Shown: positions 11,495 to 20,708, counted from the first letter of the stretch. The stretch is DNA of 64,000 nt from Actinomadura kijaniata NBRC 14229 (GCF_001552175.1 NZ_BCQR01000005.1:46079-110078); one strand, 5' to 3'. Notes: generated by a model from the letters alone, not told the origin. Translations and numbers: made by a program.

Positions 11495-12363
11495 CGCTGA
11501 CGATCCCCGCGCTGCGCGCCCGCGGCGCCGCCCGCCGCCGACCGCGCCGCCCCCTCGGCCTGGTGCTCGCGGCCGCGTTCCTGTCGCTGGTGGTGCTGAC
11601 GGCGGTGCTGGCCCCCGTACTGGCCCCGCACTCGCCCGAGGCCACCGACCTGCTGAACTCCCTCGCCCCGCCCGGCACCGAGGGGCACTGGCTCGGCACC
11701 GACTCCACCGGCCGGGACGTGCTGTCGCGCCTGATGCACGGCGCCCGGCTCTCCCTGCTCGCGCCGCTGGGGGTGGTGCTGCTGTCGGGCGTGCTCGGAA
11801 CGGCCGTCGGGCTGCTGGCCGCCCGCGCCGGAGGGTGGGTCGACGCGGTGCTCACCCGCGCCATGGACATCGTGTTCGCCTTCCCCAGCCTGCTGCTGGC
11901 GATGCTGGTGGTGGCGGTGTTCGGGCCCGGCCTCGCCGCGCCCGTCTGCGCCCTGGCCGTCGCCTACACGCCGTTCCTCGGCCGCGTCGTGCGCAGCATG
12001 GCGCTCCAGGAGGGCGCGCGGCCCTACATGGAGAGCTACCGCGTCATGGGCTTCGGCGAGTGGTGGGTGACGCTGCGCCACCTGCTGCCCAACGTCGCGC
12101 CGGTCATCCTCGCCCAGGGCACGCTGTCGTTCGGCTACGCGCTGGTCGACCTGGCGTCCCTGTCCTACCTGGGGCTCGGGGTGCGCCCGCCGGAGGCCGA
12201 CTGGGGCTCAATGATCAGCCAGGCCCAGAGCGCCATCCTCCAGGGGCAGCCGTGGAGCGGACTGATCCCCGGGATCGCGGTCCTGCTGACCGTCGTCAGC
12301 GTCAACGTGCTCGGCGAGCACCTCAGCGGCTCCATCGCCCGACGACAGGGGGAGACGAGATGA
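11491..12363 (+). CDS. Peptide ABC importer permease, DppC-type
   Basis: A 290-residue partner permease. A basic N-terminus leads into a membrane helix at about residues 22-45. HWLGTDSTGRDVLSRL is the signature of DppC/OppC proteins, and the EAA loop follows at PYMESYRVMGFGEWWVTLRH. The ATG overlaps the preceding stop by 4 nt and its own stop overlaps the next start, so all five transporter genes are translationally coupled. Confidence 0.92.
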   Translation: MTLTIPALRARGAARRRPRRPLGLVLAAAFLSLVVLTAVLAPVLAPHSPEATDLLNSLAPPGTEGHWLGTDSTGRDVLSRLMHGARLSLLAPLGVVLLSGVLGTAVGLLAARAGGWVDAVLTRAMDIVFAFPSLLLAMLVVAVFGPGLAAPVCALAVAYTPFLGRVVRSMALQEGARPYMESYRVMGFGEWWVTLRHLLPNVAPVILAQGTLSFGYALVDLASLSYLGLGVRPPEADWGSMISQAQSAILQGQPWSGLIPGIAVLLTVVSVNVLGEHLSGSIARRQGETR

Positions 12364-13310
12364 ACGTCCTCGACATCGCGGGACTGCGCCTGTCGGTCGG
12401 TGACGTTCCCCTGCTGGCCGACGTCACCGTCCGCGTCGGCCGCGCCGAGACCGTCGGGCTGGTCGGCGAGTCCGGCTCGGGCAAGTCGCTGACCTCGCGG
12501 GCCGCGCTCGGCATGTTCCCGCGCGGCGCGCGCGTCACCGGCCACGTCACGGCCGCGGGCGTGGACGTGCTGGCCGCCGGGCGCGGCGCGCTGCGCGACC
12601 TGCGCCGCACCCGGGCCGCGATGGTCTTCCAGGACCCCCGGGCGTCGATCAACCCGGTGCGCCGCGTCGGCGACTACCTCACCGAGGGCCTGCGCGCCTC
12701 GGGCGTGCCCGCGCGCGAGGCCGCCGCCCGCGCCCTGGACCTGCTCGACCAGGTCGGCATCCGCGACCCCGGGCGCGCGGTGCGGCGGCACCCGCACGAG
12801 TTCTCCGGCGGCATGCTGCAACGCGTCGTGATCGCGGGCGCGCTGGCGGCGGAACCGGACCTGCTGCTGGCCGACGAACCCACCACCGCCCTCGACGTCA
12901 CCACCCAGGCCGAGGTCGTCGCCCTGCTGAAACGGCTCCAGCGGGACCGGGGCACCGGGATGCTGTTCGTCACCCACGACCTGGACCTCGCCGCCGCCGT
13001 CTGTGACCGCGTCTACGTCATGTACGCCGGGCGCGTCGTCGAGGAGGCCCCGAGCGCCGGCCTGTTCCGCGCGCCCGCCCACCCCTACACCCGGGCGCTG
13101 CTGGAGGCGAGCCCGTCGGCGCGCGGCGAGCGCGCCGAGATCAGGGCCATCCGGGGACGCCCCCGGTCGCTGGCGGAGGCCCCGTCCGGCTGCTCGTTCC
13201 GCGACCGCTGCCCGCTGGCCGACGACGCCTGCGCCCGGAAGGTCCCCGACATCCGCCCGCACGGGACGTCCCTCGTCGCGTGCCTGCGCCCGCAGGAGGT
13301 GACGCCGTGA
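12360..13310 (+). CDS. Peptide ABC importer ATPase, DppD-type
   Basis: A 316-residue cytoplasmic ATPase. Walker A is GESGSGKS (about residues 37-44), the signature is FSGGMLQRV, Walker B is LLLADEPTTALDV and the switch His lies in FVTHDLDL. The C-terminal oligopeptide-transporter extension is present, with Cys residues in SFRDRCPLADDAC and ending VACLRP. In DppD/OppD relatives such Cys clusters can bind an iron-sulfur centre. It works with the DppF-type ATPase encoded next. Confidence 0.92.
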   Translation: MNVLDIAGLRLSVGDVPLLADVTVRVGRAETVGLVGESGSGKSLTSRAALGMFPRGARVTGHVTAAGVDVLAAGRGALRDLRRTRAAMVFQDPRASINPVRRVGDYLTEGLRASGVPAREAAARALDLLDQVGIRDPGRAVRRHPHEFSGGMLQRVVIAGALAAEPDLLLADEPTTALDVTTQAEVVALLKRLQRDRGTGMLFVTHDLDLAAAVCDRVYVMYAGRVVEEAPSAGLFRAPAHPYTRALLEASPSARGERAEIRAIRGRPRSLAEAPSGCSFRDRCPLADDACARKVPDIRPHGTSLVACLRPQEVTP

Positions 13311-14200
13311 CCGAGCCCGAGCCCGTGCCCGAGCCCGTGCCCGGACCCGTACTGGAGGTCGCGTCGCTGGTGAAGAGGTTCGGGACCTTCACCGCCGTCG
13401 ACGACGTGGGCTTCACGCTGATGCCCGGCGCGTCGCTGGGGATCGTCGGCGAGTCGGGGTCGGGCAAGACGACCACGGCCCGCGTCCTCGCCGGGCTGGA
13501 GGAGCCGACCTCCGGGACCGTGACCCTGGCGGGCGAGACCGTGACGGGCCGCTCCCGCCGGGACCGGCTCCGCCGCGCCCGCCTCCTCCAGATGATCTTC
13601 CAGGACCCCTACGGTTCCTTCGACCCGCGCCAGACCATCGCCGAGTCGGTCGCCGAACCCCTGCGGCTGCACGCGCCCGGCTCCCGGAAGCAGCACCGGG
13701 CCCGCGCCGCGGAGCTGCTGGACCAGGTGGGCCTGAGCCGCCGCGCGGGGCAGTCGCCGCCCCGCGACCTGTCGGGCGGCCAGCGGCAGCGCGCCGCCAT
13801 CGCCCGCGCGCTCGCGGTCCGCCCGCGCGTGCTGGTGCTGGACGAGGCCGTCGCCGCGCTCGACGTGTCGATCCAGGCCCAGATCCTCACCCTGCTGGAG
13901 GAGCTGCGCGCCGGGACCGGCATCGCCTACGTCTTCGTCAGCCACGACCTCGGCGTGGTCCGCCACATCACCGACGAGGTCCTGGTGATGCGGCACGGCC
14001 GCGTCGTCGAGCGCGGCGCGACCGAACACGTCCTGCGCACACCCCGGCATCCCTACACCCGCCTGCTCCTGGACTCGATCCCCTCCCCGGACTGGGACCT
14101 GGACCGGGTGGCCCGGGACCGGGTGGCCCGGGACCGCCGCGCCCTCGACCTCGCCGACAGACAAGCCACCCCCGCCCCCAAGGGAGAAACCACGTGCTGA
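13307..14200 (+). CDS. Peptide ABC importer ATPase, DppF-type
   Basis: A 297-residue ATPase with Walker A GESGSGKT, signature LSGGQRQR, Walker B LVLDEAVAALDV (Ala-Val replaces the usual Pro-Thr) and switch SHDLGVVRH. I chose the GTG at 13307, which overlaps the previous stop and follows AGGAGGT. A Pro-Glu-Val repeat at the N-terminus comes from a tandem 12-bp DNA repeat, and a second tandem 15-bp repeat near 14100 encodes DRVARDRVARD. The C-terminus lacks the long Cys-rich tail of the partner ATPase. The stop overlaps the hydrolase start by 7 nt. Confidence 0.9.
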   Translation: MTEPEPVPEPVPGPVLEVASLVKRFGTFTAVDDVGFTLMPGASLGIVGESGSGKTTTARVLAGLEEPTSGTVTLAGETVTGRSRRDRLRRARLLQMIFQDPYGSFDPRQTIAESVAEPLRLHAPGSRKQHRARAAELLDQVGLSRRAGQSPPRDLSGGQRQRAAIARALAVRPRVLVLDEAVAALDVSIQAQILTLLEELRAGTGIAYVFVSHDLGVVRHITDEVLVMRHGRVVERGATEHVLRTPRHPYTRLLLDSIPSPDWDLDRVARDRVARDRRALDLADRQATPAPKGETTC

Positions 14201-15846
14201 CCATCACGCGCACCGGACCCGCCCCCGTGCCCGACGACGCCGTCCAGGTCATGGTCCCCATGCGGGACGGGGTCCGGCTGGCGACCGACCTGTACCTCGC
14301 CGACCCGCCGGAGCCGGGCCCCGTCGTGCTGGTCCGCCTCCCGTACGACAAGGACGGCGCCTACTGCTTCATGCCGCGGATCGCCCGCTACTTCCGGGCG
14401 CGCGGCTACCACGTCGCGGTGCAGGACGTGCGGGGCAAGTTCCGCTCCGAGGGGGAGACCGAGTTCGCCGTCCACGAGGTCGACGACGGCCACGACACCG
14501 TCCAGTGGATCACCGAGCGGCCCTGGTGCGACGGCGCCGTCGTGATGTGGGGCGACTCCTACTTCGGCTACACGACCATCGCCGCGGCGATCAGCGGGCA
14601 CCCCGCGCTGCGGGCGATCGCGCCGCGCCTCACCGGTTCGCAGCTGTCGACGGTCCTGGAGCACGGCGACGGCACGCGGGACGTCGAGCAGACGGCCCGC
14701 AAGGTCTACTTCGCCTCCCACTACGTGGACGCCGACCACTACGAGTGGCCGCTGGACTGGGGGCGCCGCCCGCTGCGGGAGACGTTCGAGGAGTTCTTCG
14801 CGCGGCTGGGCGGGCGCTCGGAGAACTTCGACCGCGAGTTCGACGGGCGGACGCCGTTCCTCCCGCCGCCGCTGAAGGCCCTGCCGGAGAGCCCGCCGAT
14901 CCCGGTCCTCTACACGATCGGATGGTTCGACAACTGCGCGGTCTGGTCCTGGCAGGACGTGCGCGCCCTGGCGGACGACCCGGGCTGGGCCCCGCACCTG
15001 CGGCTGCGGCTGGAGGCCATCGACCACGAGAACCACCGGCTGGCCGACGCGCCCATCGCCCCGCACGACGACCACACCACCGACCCGGCGGCGCTGGAAC
15101 GCATGCTGCCCCGCTACCTCGACCCCGCGATCGAGTTCTTCGACGCGGTCCTGGACCGTTCCGGCGACCTGGCGGCGCTGCCCCGCGTCCGCTACGAGGT
15201 CTGCCACGGCGGATGGCGCGAGAGCGACGCGTGGCCGCCCCGCGAGTCGTCCGACCTGGAGTACCACCTGTCGGGCGGCCCCGTCCCGGCGCTGACCGCC
15301 GAGCCCCCGGAGCGGGGGGTGCTGGAGTGGGTGCACGACCCCGCCGACCTGGTCCCCTCGCCGGGCGCCAACCCGTTCGCGGCCCTGTTCGACCGGTCGG
15401 ACCTGCGCGCCGTCGGGGACCGCCCGGACGTGCTGCGGTTCACCGGGCCCGCCGTCGCCGGGGACACCGACCTGGTCGGGGCCGTGACGCTGCGGCTGCG
15501 CCTGCGGGCCGACGCCGGGGCGCACGTCCACGCGCGCCTGCTGGACGTGGCCCCCGACGGCGGCGCGTTCCTCGTCGCGCGGGGGCAGGTCCGGCTGGAC
15601 GTGCCGATGGCGGGGGAGGACGTCATCGTGGACCTGCAGAGCGTCGCCTACCGGCTGCGCGCCGGGCACCGCCTCGCGCTCGACGTGATGAGCAGCGACT
15701 TCCCCGACTACGTCCCCGAGGCCCCCGCCGGGGCCGACCCGTGGACGAGCACGCCCGGCGCGCCGGCCGTCCGGGCGGTCGAGCTGGGCCCCTCCCGCCT
15801 GCGCGTCGGCCGGTGGCGGCCCGACCGGCTCCGCCGGGCCCGCTAG
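14194..15846 (+). CDS. CocE/NonD-family serine hydrolase
   Basis: A 550-residue enzyme of the X-Pro dipeptidyl-peptidase/cocaine esterase family. The alpha/beta-hydrolase part holds the nucleophile S122 in GDSYFG. The start MVPMRDGVRLATDLY is typical, and a C-terminal galactose-binding-like domain begins near residue 330. Family members cleave acyl esters or X-Pro peptides. Overlap with the DppF gene makes it the sixth gene of the importer operon, so it probably processes the imported solute inside the cell; no signal peptide is seen. Start GTG 14194, after GGGAGAA. Its stop lies in a 16-bp tandem duplication shared with the convergent PaaX-type gene. Confidence 0.85.
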   Translation: MLTITRTGPAPVPDDAVQVMVPMRDGVRLATDLYLADPPEPGPVVLVRLPYDKDGAYCFMPRIARYFRARGYHVAVQDVRGKFRSEGETEFAVHEVDDGHDTVQWITERPWCDGAVVMWGDSYFGYTTIAAAISGHPALRAIAPRLTGSQLSTVLEHGDGTRDVEQTARKVYFASHYVDADHYEWPLDWGRRPLRETFEEFFARLGGRSENFDREFDGRTPFLPPPLKALPESPPIPVLYTIGWFDNCAVWSWQDVRALADDPGWAPHLRLRLEAIDHENHRLADAPIAPHDDHTTDPAALERMLPRYLDPAIEFFDAVLDRSGDLAALPRVRYEVCHGGWRESDAWPPRESSDLEYHLSGGPVPALTAEPPERGVLEWVHDPADLVPSPGANPFAALFDRSDLRAVGDRPDVLRFTGPAVAGDTDLVGAVTLRLRLRADAGAHVHARLLDVAPDGGAFLVARGQVRLDVPMAGEDVIVDLQSVAYRLRAGHRLALDVMSSDFPDYVPEAPAGADPWTSTPGAPAVRAVELGPSRLRVGRWRPDRLRRAR

Positions 15847-15870
15847 ACCACCGGCCCGCTAGACCACCGG
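15839..15870. repeat. Perfect 16-bp tandem duplication across two convergent stop codons
   Basis: Two exact head-to-tail copies (15839-15854 and 15855-15870) of a 16-bp unit that contains CTAG. The first CTAG gives the rightward stop of the CocE-type hydrolase. The second gives the leftward stop of the PaaX-type regulator. Confidence 0.9.
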
Positions 15871-16716
15871 CTCGGGCTCCTCGTCCGGGATGGTGTCGAG
15901 GAGCTCGGCCGTGATCGCCCTGGCGGCCGGGTCCAGCTCGGCGTACACCGAGCGGAACACCCGCTGGGCACGTTCGGCGGGCCAGTCGGCGGGCAGGTGC
16001 TCGCGGGGGAGTCGCGGATCCCGCCGGACGACCTGGAGCCACTCGGCCTGCAACAGCAGTTGCCGCGCGAGGCTGTCGGCGGGCCCGTCGGGCGGCGCCG
16101 AGCCGTCCCAGCGGTCGAGGAACCGTTCGTACCGCGCGGCCACCGCCGCCAGGTCCCAGGCGTCGCGCACCAGCTCGTCCACGTCGGTGGGCGGCAGTGC
16201 GCGCGCCTGGAACACCTTCACGTGCGCGGCGGCCTCCAGCCCGTCGAGCAGCGGCTCGACCTCGACGGGGGACGGGGCGATCCACAGCCCGCCCTGCAAC
16301 GCCCCGAACCCCGCCCACAGCAGCCGCGACCGCAGCACGTGCCGCTGCCGCTGCCAGGAGTCGGGCAGGGAGAAGCCGAGCAGCGTCCAGGTGCCGTCCC
16401 AGTGGGTGTTGACCGCGCCCATCCGCCAGACCCGGAACTCCCCGTCGTGCAGGACCTCCCGGGACCGGGGGGTGAGGCCGAGGTAGACGCTGCGCCCCCG
16501 GCGCACCCGGTGCAGCAGGCCGCCCCGCGCCATGCGGCTCAGCGTGGAGCGCGTGGCGTCCTCGGAGACGCCCACCCGGCCCAGCACGTCGAGCACGCTC
16601 GCGGTGGCCACGTGGACGCGGCGGCCGAGGATGTAGCCGCCGAAGAAGGTGAGCAGCAGCGCCTGGGGGCGCAGCGCTCCGAGGTCGGTGTCGGGGGAGG
16701 GCGGGTCCTGGATCAC
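15859..16716 (-). CDS. PaaX-family transcriptional regulator
   Basis: A 285-residue regulator of the PaaX family, named for the phenylacetyl-CoA-responsive repressor. An N-terminal winged helix (ALRPQALLLTFFGGYI, then SEDATRSTLSRMARGGLLHRV) leads to the PaaX central and C-terminal domains (RSRLLWAGFGALQGGLWIAP, about residues 120-140). I prefer the GTG at 16716. The frame stays open to 16839, but that extension would cover the SDR operon promoter and has no family match. The gene is divergent from the SDR-amidohydrolase-ligase operon and probably represses it in response to a CoA thioester. The phenylacetate operon of this window is 30 kb away and has its own operator type. Confidence 0.85.
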   Translation of the reverse strand: MIQDPPSPDTDLGALRPQALLLTFFGGYILGRRVHVATASVLDVLGRVGVSEDATRSTLSRMARGGLLHRVRRGRSVYLGLTPRSREVLHDGEFRVWRMGAVNTHWDGTWTLLGFSLPDSWQRQRHVLRSRLLWAGFGALQGGLWIAPSPVEVEPLLDGLEAAAHVKVFQARALPPTDVDELVRDAWDLAAVAARYERFLDRWDGSAPPDGPADSLARQLLLQAEWLQVVRRDPRLPREHLPADWPAERAQRVFRSVYAELDPAARAITAELLDTIPDEEPEPVV

Positions 16717-16752
16717 GCCCCCAGCGTAGCCAACCGAACATTGGGCAGCATC

Positions 16753-16781
16753 TTGACGGTAGTCACAGAACTGCCTACTTT
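16753..16781 (+). promoter_or_regulatory. Promoter of the SDR-ligase operon
   Basis: TTGACG at 16753-16758 and TACTTT at 16776-16781, 17 bp apart, form a good sigma-70-like promoter about 105 bp before the SDR start. Short inverted repeats lie over it: GTAG/CTAC, and GTCAC/GTGAC at 16762-16766 and 16783-16787. These are candidate binding sites for the divergent PaaX-type regulator. Confidence 0.55.
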
Positions 16782-16886
16782 CGTGACCAGCGATCCGCTC
16801 CCATCGCGCGAGAACACGGGCGTGGTCGCGTTCGGACATTGAGCATTCCCCTCACCCGAGTCATCTCGAACGACGGAAGGATCCCC

Positions 16887-17813
16887 GTGGATCTGCAGGA
16901 CAAGGTGGTCGTCGTCACCGGAGCCGGCAACGGTCTCGGCCGCGCCTACGCCCTGGCGCTGGCCGGGGCGGGCGCGGCGGTCGTGGTGAACGACGCCGAC
17001 GACGCGGCGGCCAAGCGGGTCGCCGAGGAGATCGCCGCGGCCGGTGGCCGGGCCGTCGCCGAACCCGGCGCGGTCGGCCCGACCGAGGTCGCCGAGGCGC
17101 TGACGGCCCGCGCGGTCGAGGAGTTCGGCCGGCTGGACGTCCTGGTCACCAACGCCGGGATCCTCCGCGACCGGGTGCTGTGGAAGATGTCGGACGACGA
17201 CTTCGACGCCGTGGTGAACGTGCACCTGCGCGGCACCTTCACCTGCGTGCGCGCCGCCGTGGCGCGGATGCGCGAGCAGGGCGACGGCGGCCGGATCATC
17301 GTGGTCGGCTCGCCCGCCGGGCAGCGCGGCAACTTCGGGCAGACCAACTACTCGGCGGCCAAGGCCGCGATCGTCGGCATGGTCCGGACCTGGGCGATGG
17401 AGTGCGCCCGCGCGAACATCACCGTCAACGCGGTCGTCCCCGTCGCGGCGACCGGGATGACCAAGACGATCCCCGCGTTCGCGCCCCACATCCAGGCGTG
17501 GGAGGAGCGCGGCGAGCCGTTCCCGGCCTGGCTGCGCGCCGCCGAGGGGTTCGGCACGCCCGAGGACGTGGCGGCCCTGCCGGTGTTCCTCGCCTCCGAC
17601 GCCGCCGCCGGGATCACCGGCCAGGCCATCGGCATCGGCGGCGACAAGCTGTCGCTGTGGTCGCACCCGCAGGAGGTGGCGGTCGCCTACCGCGACGGCG
17701 GCTGGGACGCCGACGCGATCGCCGCGACCTGGGCGACGGGCGTCGGCCGGGAGCCGCAGACCTACGGCATCCCCGCCCCGCAGGCCCCCGACGCGAGCGG
17801 GACCCCGCGATGA
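16887..17813 (+). CDS. SDR dehydrogenase, MFE-2-like 3-hydroxyacyl-CoA type
   Basis: A 308-residue short-chain dehydrogenase. The NAD(P) site is VTGAGNGLG near the N-terminus, and NAGILRDRVLWKMSDDDFD matches the hydroxyacyl-CoA dehydrogenase part of multifunctional enzyme 2. The catalytic Ser is in VGSPAG and the Tyr/Lys pair in NYSAAK. The long C-terminal tail with WSHPQEV is also typical of that group. I chose GTG 16887 over an earlier in-frame ATG because GGAAGGA lies about 6 nt upstream and the fold starts at once. Together with the MaoC gene of this operon it could perform hydration and oxidation of an enoyl-CoA. Confidence 0.85.
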   Translation: MDLQDKVVVVTGAGNGLGRAYALALAGAGAAVVVNDADDAAAKRVAEEIAAAGGRAVAEPGAVGPTEVAEALTARAVEEFGRLDVLVTNAGILRDRVLWKMSDDDFDAVVNVHLRGTFTCVRAAVARMREQGDGGRIIVVGSPAGQRGNFGQTNYSAAKAAIVGMVRTWAMECARANITVNAVVPVAATGMTKTIPAFAPHIQAWEERGEPFPAWLRAAEGFGTPEDVAALPVFLASDAAAGITGQAIGIGGDKLSLWSHPQEVAVAYRDGGWDADAIAATWATGVGREPQTYGIPAPQAPDASGTPR

Positions 17814-18709
17814 CCCCGGCCGCGACCCCCGCCATCGACGTCGACGAGCTGGTCGCGATCGACGTCCACACCCACGCCGAGATCTCCGCCGACGGCCACG
17901 CCTCGCTGCCGCCGCGCCTGATGGAGGCGTCCGCCAAGTACTTCGGCGCCCACGACCACCGGCAGCCCACCATCGACGAGATGGCGGCCCACTACCGCGA
18001 GCGGAAGATGGCCGCCGTGGTGTTCACCGTGGACGCCGAGCACGCCACCGGCCACCCCCCGATCGCCAACGAGGAGGTCGCCGAGGCGTGCGCCCGCCAC
18101 GCCGACGTCCTCATCCCGTTCGCCAGCCTCGACCCCTGGCGCGGCCGGGCCGCCGTGAGCGCCGCGCGCCGCCTGGTGGAGGAGCACGGCGTGCGGGGCT
18201 TCAAGTTCCATCCCAGCCTCCAGGGCTTCTCGCCCGACGACCGCATGGCCTACCCGCTGTACGAGGCCATCGAGGAGCTCGGCGTCCCCGCCCTGTTCCA
18301 CACCGGCCAGACCGGCATCGGCGCGGGCGTGCCCGGTGGCGGCGGCATCCGGCTCGGCTACTCCAACCCGATGCTGGTCGACGGCGTCGCCGCCGACTTC
18401 CCCGAGCTGCGGATCATCCTGGCGCACCCGTCGTTCCCCTGGCAGGACGAGGCCCTCGCCGTCGCCCACCACAAGCCGAACGTCCACATCGACCTGTCGG
18501 GCTGGTCGCCGAAGTACTTCCCGCCCCAGCTGGTGCGCTACGCCAACTCCCTCATCCAGGACAAGGTGCTGTTCGGCTCCGACTACCCGGTCATCACCCC
18601 CGACCGCTGGCTGGCCGACTTCGCGAAGCTGGAGATCAAGCCCGAGGTCCGCCCGAAGATCCTCAAGTGGAACGCCGCGCGCCTGCTCGGCCTCGCCAAG
18701 GAGGGGTGA
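17810..18709 (+). CDS. Amidohydrolase-2 family metal enzyme
   Basis: A 299-residue TIM-barrel metal-dependent hydrolase or decarboxylase. The metal motif HTH is at residues 20-22. Further ligands are likely in FKFHPSLQGF and AHPSFPW, and the conserved Asp in FGSDYPV. This family includes aromatic acid decarboxylases (gamma-resorcylate, ACMSD) and some hydratases and lactonases. With a ligase, SDR and MaoC hydratase on the same transcript, decarboxylation or ring-derived acid processing is plausible but not shown. The ATG overlaps the SDR stop by 4 nt. Confidence 0.8.
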   Translation: MTPAATPAIDVDELVAIDVHTHAEISADGHASLPPRLMEASAKYFGAHDHRQPTIDEMAAHYRERKMAAVVFTVDAEHATGHPPIANEEVAEACARHADVLIPFASLDPWRGRAAVSAARRLVEEHGVRGFKFHPSLQGFSPDDRMAYPLYEAIEELGVPALFHTGQTGIGAGVPGGGGIRLGYSNPMLVDGVAADFPELRIILAHPSFPWQDEALAVAHHKPNVHIDLSGWSPKYFPPQLVRYANSLIQDKVLFGSDYPVITPDRWLADFAKLEIKPEVRPKILKWNAARLLGLAKEG

Positions 18710-18713
18710 CGCC

Positions 18714-20243
18714 ATGCGCAACGAGGGAATCGGCTCCTGGACCGCCCGGCGCGCCCGCAAGACCCCCGGCAAGACCGCCGTCGTCCACGGCGGCACCCGC
18801 CTCACCTACGCCGGGCTGCACGAGCGGGCCACCCAGGTCGCGCACGCGCTGCGCGACCTGGGCGTCCGGCGCGGCGACCGGGTCGCCTACCTCGGCCCCA
18901 ACCATCCGGCGTTCCTGGAGACGCTGTTCGCCGCGGGCATGCTCGGCGCGGTGTTCGTCCCGCTGAACACGCGCCTGGCGGCCCCGGAGCTGACCCACTG
19001 CCTGGCCGACTCGGGCACCGGCGTGCTGGTCTACGCGCCCGAGCAGGCCGACACGGCCGCCCGGACGACCGCCCCGGTGCGCCACCGCGTCGCCCTGGCG
19101 GGCCCCGGCCCGGACGCCCTCGGCTACGAGGACCTGCTGGCGGGCGCCGCCGCCGACCCGATCGACGAGGCGGTGTCCCTCGACGACCCCTGCATGATCA
19201 TGTACACGTCGGGGACCACCGGCCGGGCCAAGGGCGCGATGCTCACCCACGGCAACATCACCTGGAACGCCGTCAACGTCCTGGTCGACATCGACCTGGC
19301 CGCCGACGAGGTGGCGCTGGTCGTCGCGCCGCTGTTCCACACCGCCGGGCTGAACATGCTCTGCCTGCCGACGCTGCTGAAGGGCGGCGCGGTGGTGCTG
19401 ATGCCCGCCTTCGACCCCGCCGGGGTCCTGGCGGCGATCGAGGCGCACCGGGTGACGTACATGTTCGGCGTCCCGGTGATGTACGACGCGATGGCCGCGT
19501 GCCCGGCGTGGCCGACGGCGGACCTGTCCAGCCTGCGCCAGCTCAACTGCGGCGGCGCGCCGGTCCCGCCCGCCACCATCCGCGTCTACCAGCAGCGGGG
19601 CCTGGCCTTCAGCCAGGGCTACGGCATGACCGAGGCGTCCCCCGGCGTGCTGTACCTGACCAGGGAGGACAGCGTCCGCAAGGCGGGAACGGCCGGGGTG
19701 CCGCACTTCTTCACCGACGTGCGCGTCGTCGACGCCGCCGACCGCGACGCCGACCCGGGCGACAAGGGCGAGGTCCTGGTCGCGGGCCCGAACGTGATGC
19801 GCGGCTACTGGGGCCGCCCCGAGGACACCGCCCGCGCCGTGACCGGCGGCTGGTTCCGCTCCGGCGACGTCGCGACCGTCGACGCCGACGGCTACGTGAC
19901 CATCGTCGACCGCGTCAAGGACATGATCATCTCGGGTGGGGAGAACATCTACCCCGCCGAGGTGGAGACCGTCCTGCTGGACCACCCGGACGTGGCCGAG
20001 TGCGCCGTCATCGGCGTGCCCGACCAGCGCTGGGGCGAGGTCGGCCGCGCCCTGGTCGTCCCGGCCCCCGGCGCCCACCCGGACGAGGAGGGGCTGCTCG
20101 GCTTCCTGCGGGACCGCCTCGCCAAGTACAAGGTGCCCCGGTCGGTCGTCCTGGTGTCCGAACTGCCCCGCAACCCCACCGGCAAGATCCTCAAGAAGAC
20201 CCTGCGCGCCCGCTACGGCGACCCCGAGAAGGAGATCCCATGA
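18714..20243 (+). CDS. Acyl-CoA ligase (AMP-dependent synthetase)
   Basis: A 509-residue ANL-superfamily enzyme that activates a carboxylic acid to its AMP ester and then its CoA thioester. The P-loop is MYTSGTTGRAKGAML, then GYGMTEASPG (A5), SGDVATVDADGY (A7) and RVKDMIISGGENIYPAEVE (A8). The catalytic Lys lies in NPTGKILKK near the C-terminus. Length and motifs fit medium- or long-chain or aryl acid ligases rather than NRPS A domains. It starts 4 bp after the amidohydrolase gene and overlaps the MaoC gene. It supplies the CoA ester on which the rest of the operon probably acts. Confidence 0.88.
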   Translation: MRNEGIGSWTARRARKTPGKTAVVHGGTRLTYAGLHERATQVAHALRDLGVRRGDRVAYLGPNHPAFLETLFAAGMLGAVFVPLNTRLAAPELTHCLADSGTGVLVYAPEQADTAARTTAPVRHRVALAGPGPDALGYEDLLAGAAADPIDEAVSLDDPCMIMYTSGTTGRAKGAMLTHGNITWNAVNVLVDIDLAADEVALVVAPLFHTAGLNMLCLPTLLKGGAVVLMPAFDPAGVLAAIEAHRVTYMFGVPVMYDAMAACPAWPTADLSSLRQLNCGGAPVPPATIRVYQQRGLAFSQGYGMTEASPGVLYLTREDSVRKAGTAGVPHFFTDVRVVDAADRDADPGDKGEVLVAGPNVMRGYWGRPEDTARAVTGGWFRSGDVATVDADGYVTIVDRVKDMIISGGENIYPAEVETVLLDHPDVAECAVIGVPDQRWGEVGRALVVPAPGAHPDEEGLLGFLRDRLAKYKVPRSVVLVSELPRNPTGKILKKTLRARYGDPEKEIP

Positions 20244-20701
20244 CCACCAAGGCCAACGGCCTGCCCGAGCTCCTCGCGCTGAAGGGCGCCGACCTCGGCC
20301 GCACCGACTGGAAGGAGGTCACCCAGGACCGGGTGGACACCTTCGCCGACGCCACCGACGACCACCAGTGGATCCACACCGACCCCGAGCGGGCGGCGGG
20401 CGGCCCGTTCGGCGGCACCATCGCGCACGGCTACCTGACCCTGTCGCTGCTGATCCCGCTGTTCGGCGAGCTGCTGGAGATCGGCGGGGTGGCGATGAGC
20501 GTCAACTACGGCCTGAACAAGGTGCGCTTCCCCGCGCCGGTCCCGGTCGGCGCGAAGATCCGCCTGCACGGGGTGGTCGCCGACGTCGCCGAGGTGAAGG
20601 GCGACGGAGTGGAGATGACGCTCGACTTCACCGTGGAGACCGACCGGGGGGACAAGCCCGCCTGCGTCGCCCAGGCGGTCTACCGGCACTACGCGGGCTG
20701 A
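20240..20701 (+). CDS. MaoC-family (R)-enoyl-CoA hydratase
   Basis: A 153-residue hot-dog protein. The hydratase motif is intact: the Asp/His pair in DATDDHQWIHTD, then GGTIAHGYLTLSLL. It adds water to an enoyl-CoA, giving the (R)-hydroxyacyl-CoA for the SDR encoded upstream. In fungal and animal MFE-2 these two activities are fused; here they lie on one operon. ATG 20240 overlaps the ligase stop. Confidence 0.88.
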   Translation: MTTKANGLPELLALKGADLGRTDWKEVTQDRVDTFADATDDHQWIHTDPERAAGGPFGGTIAHGYLTLSLLIPLFGELLEIGGVAMSVNYGLNKVRFPAPVPVGAKIRLHGVVADVAEVKGDGVEMTLDFTVETDRGDKPACVAQAVYRHYAG

Positions 20702-20708
20702 CCCCGCC

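Noticed and set aside
13310..14130. Short tandem repeats (12-bp near 13315-13345, 15-bp near 14100-14130) as regulatory or CRISPR-like repeats
   Set aside because: They are two to three in-frame copies inside the DppF-type gene and just code for repeated residues. No array with spacers exists.
15859..16716. The PaaX-type gene as the regulator of paaZABCDE
   Set aside because: It is 30 kb away and divergent from another CoA-catabolic operon, while the paa promoter carries a TetR-type PaaR box. It could still contribute, but the sequence does not show it.
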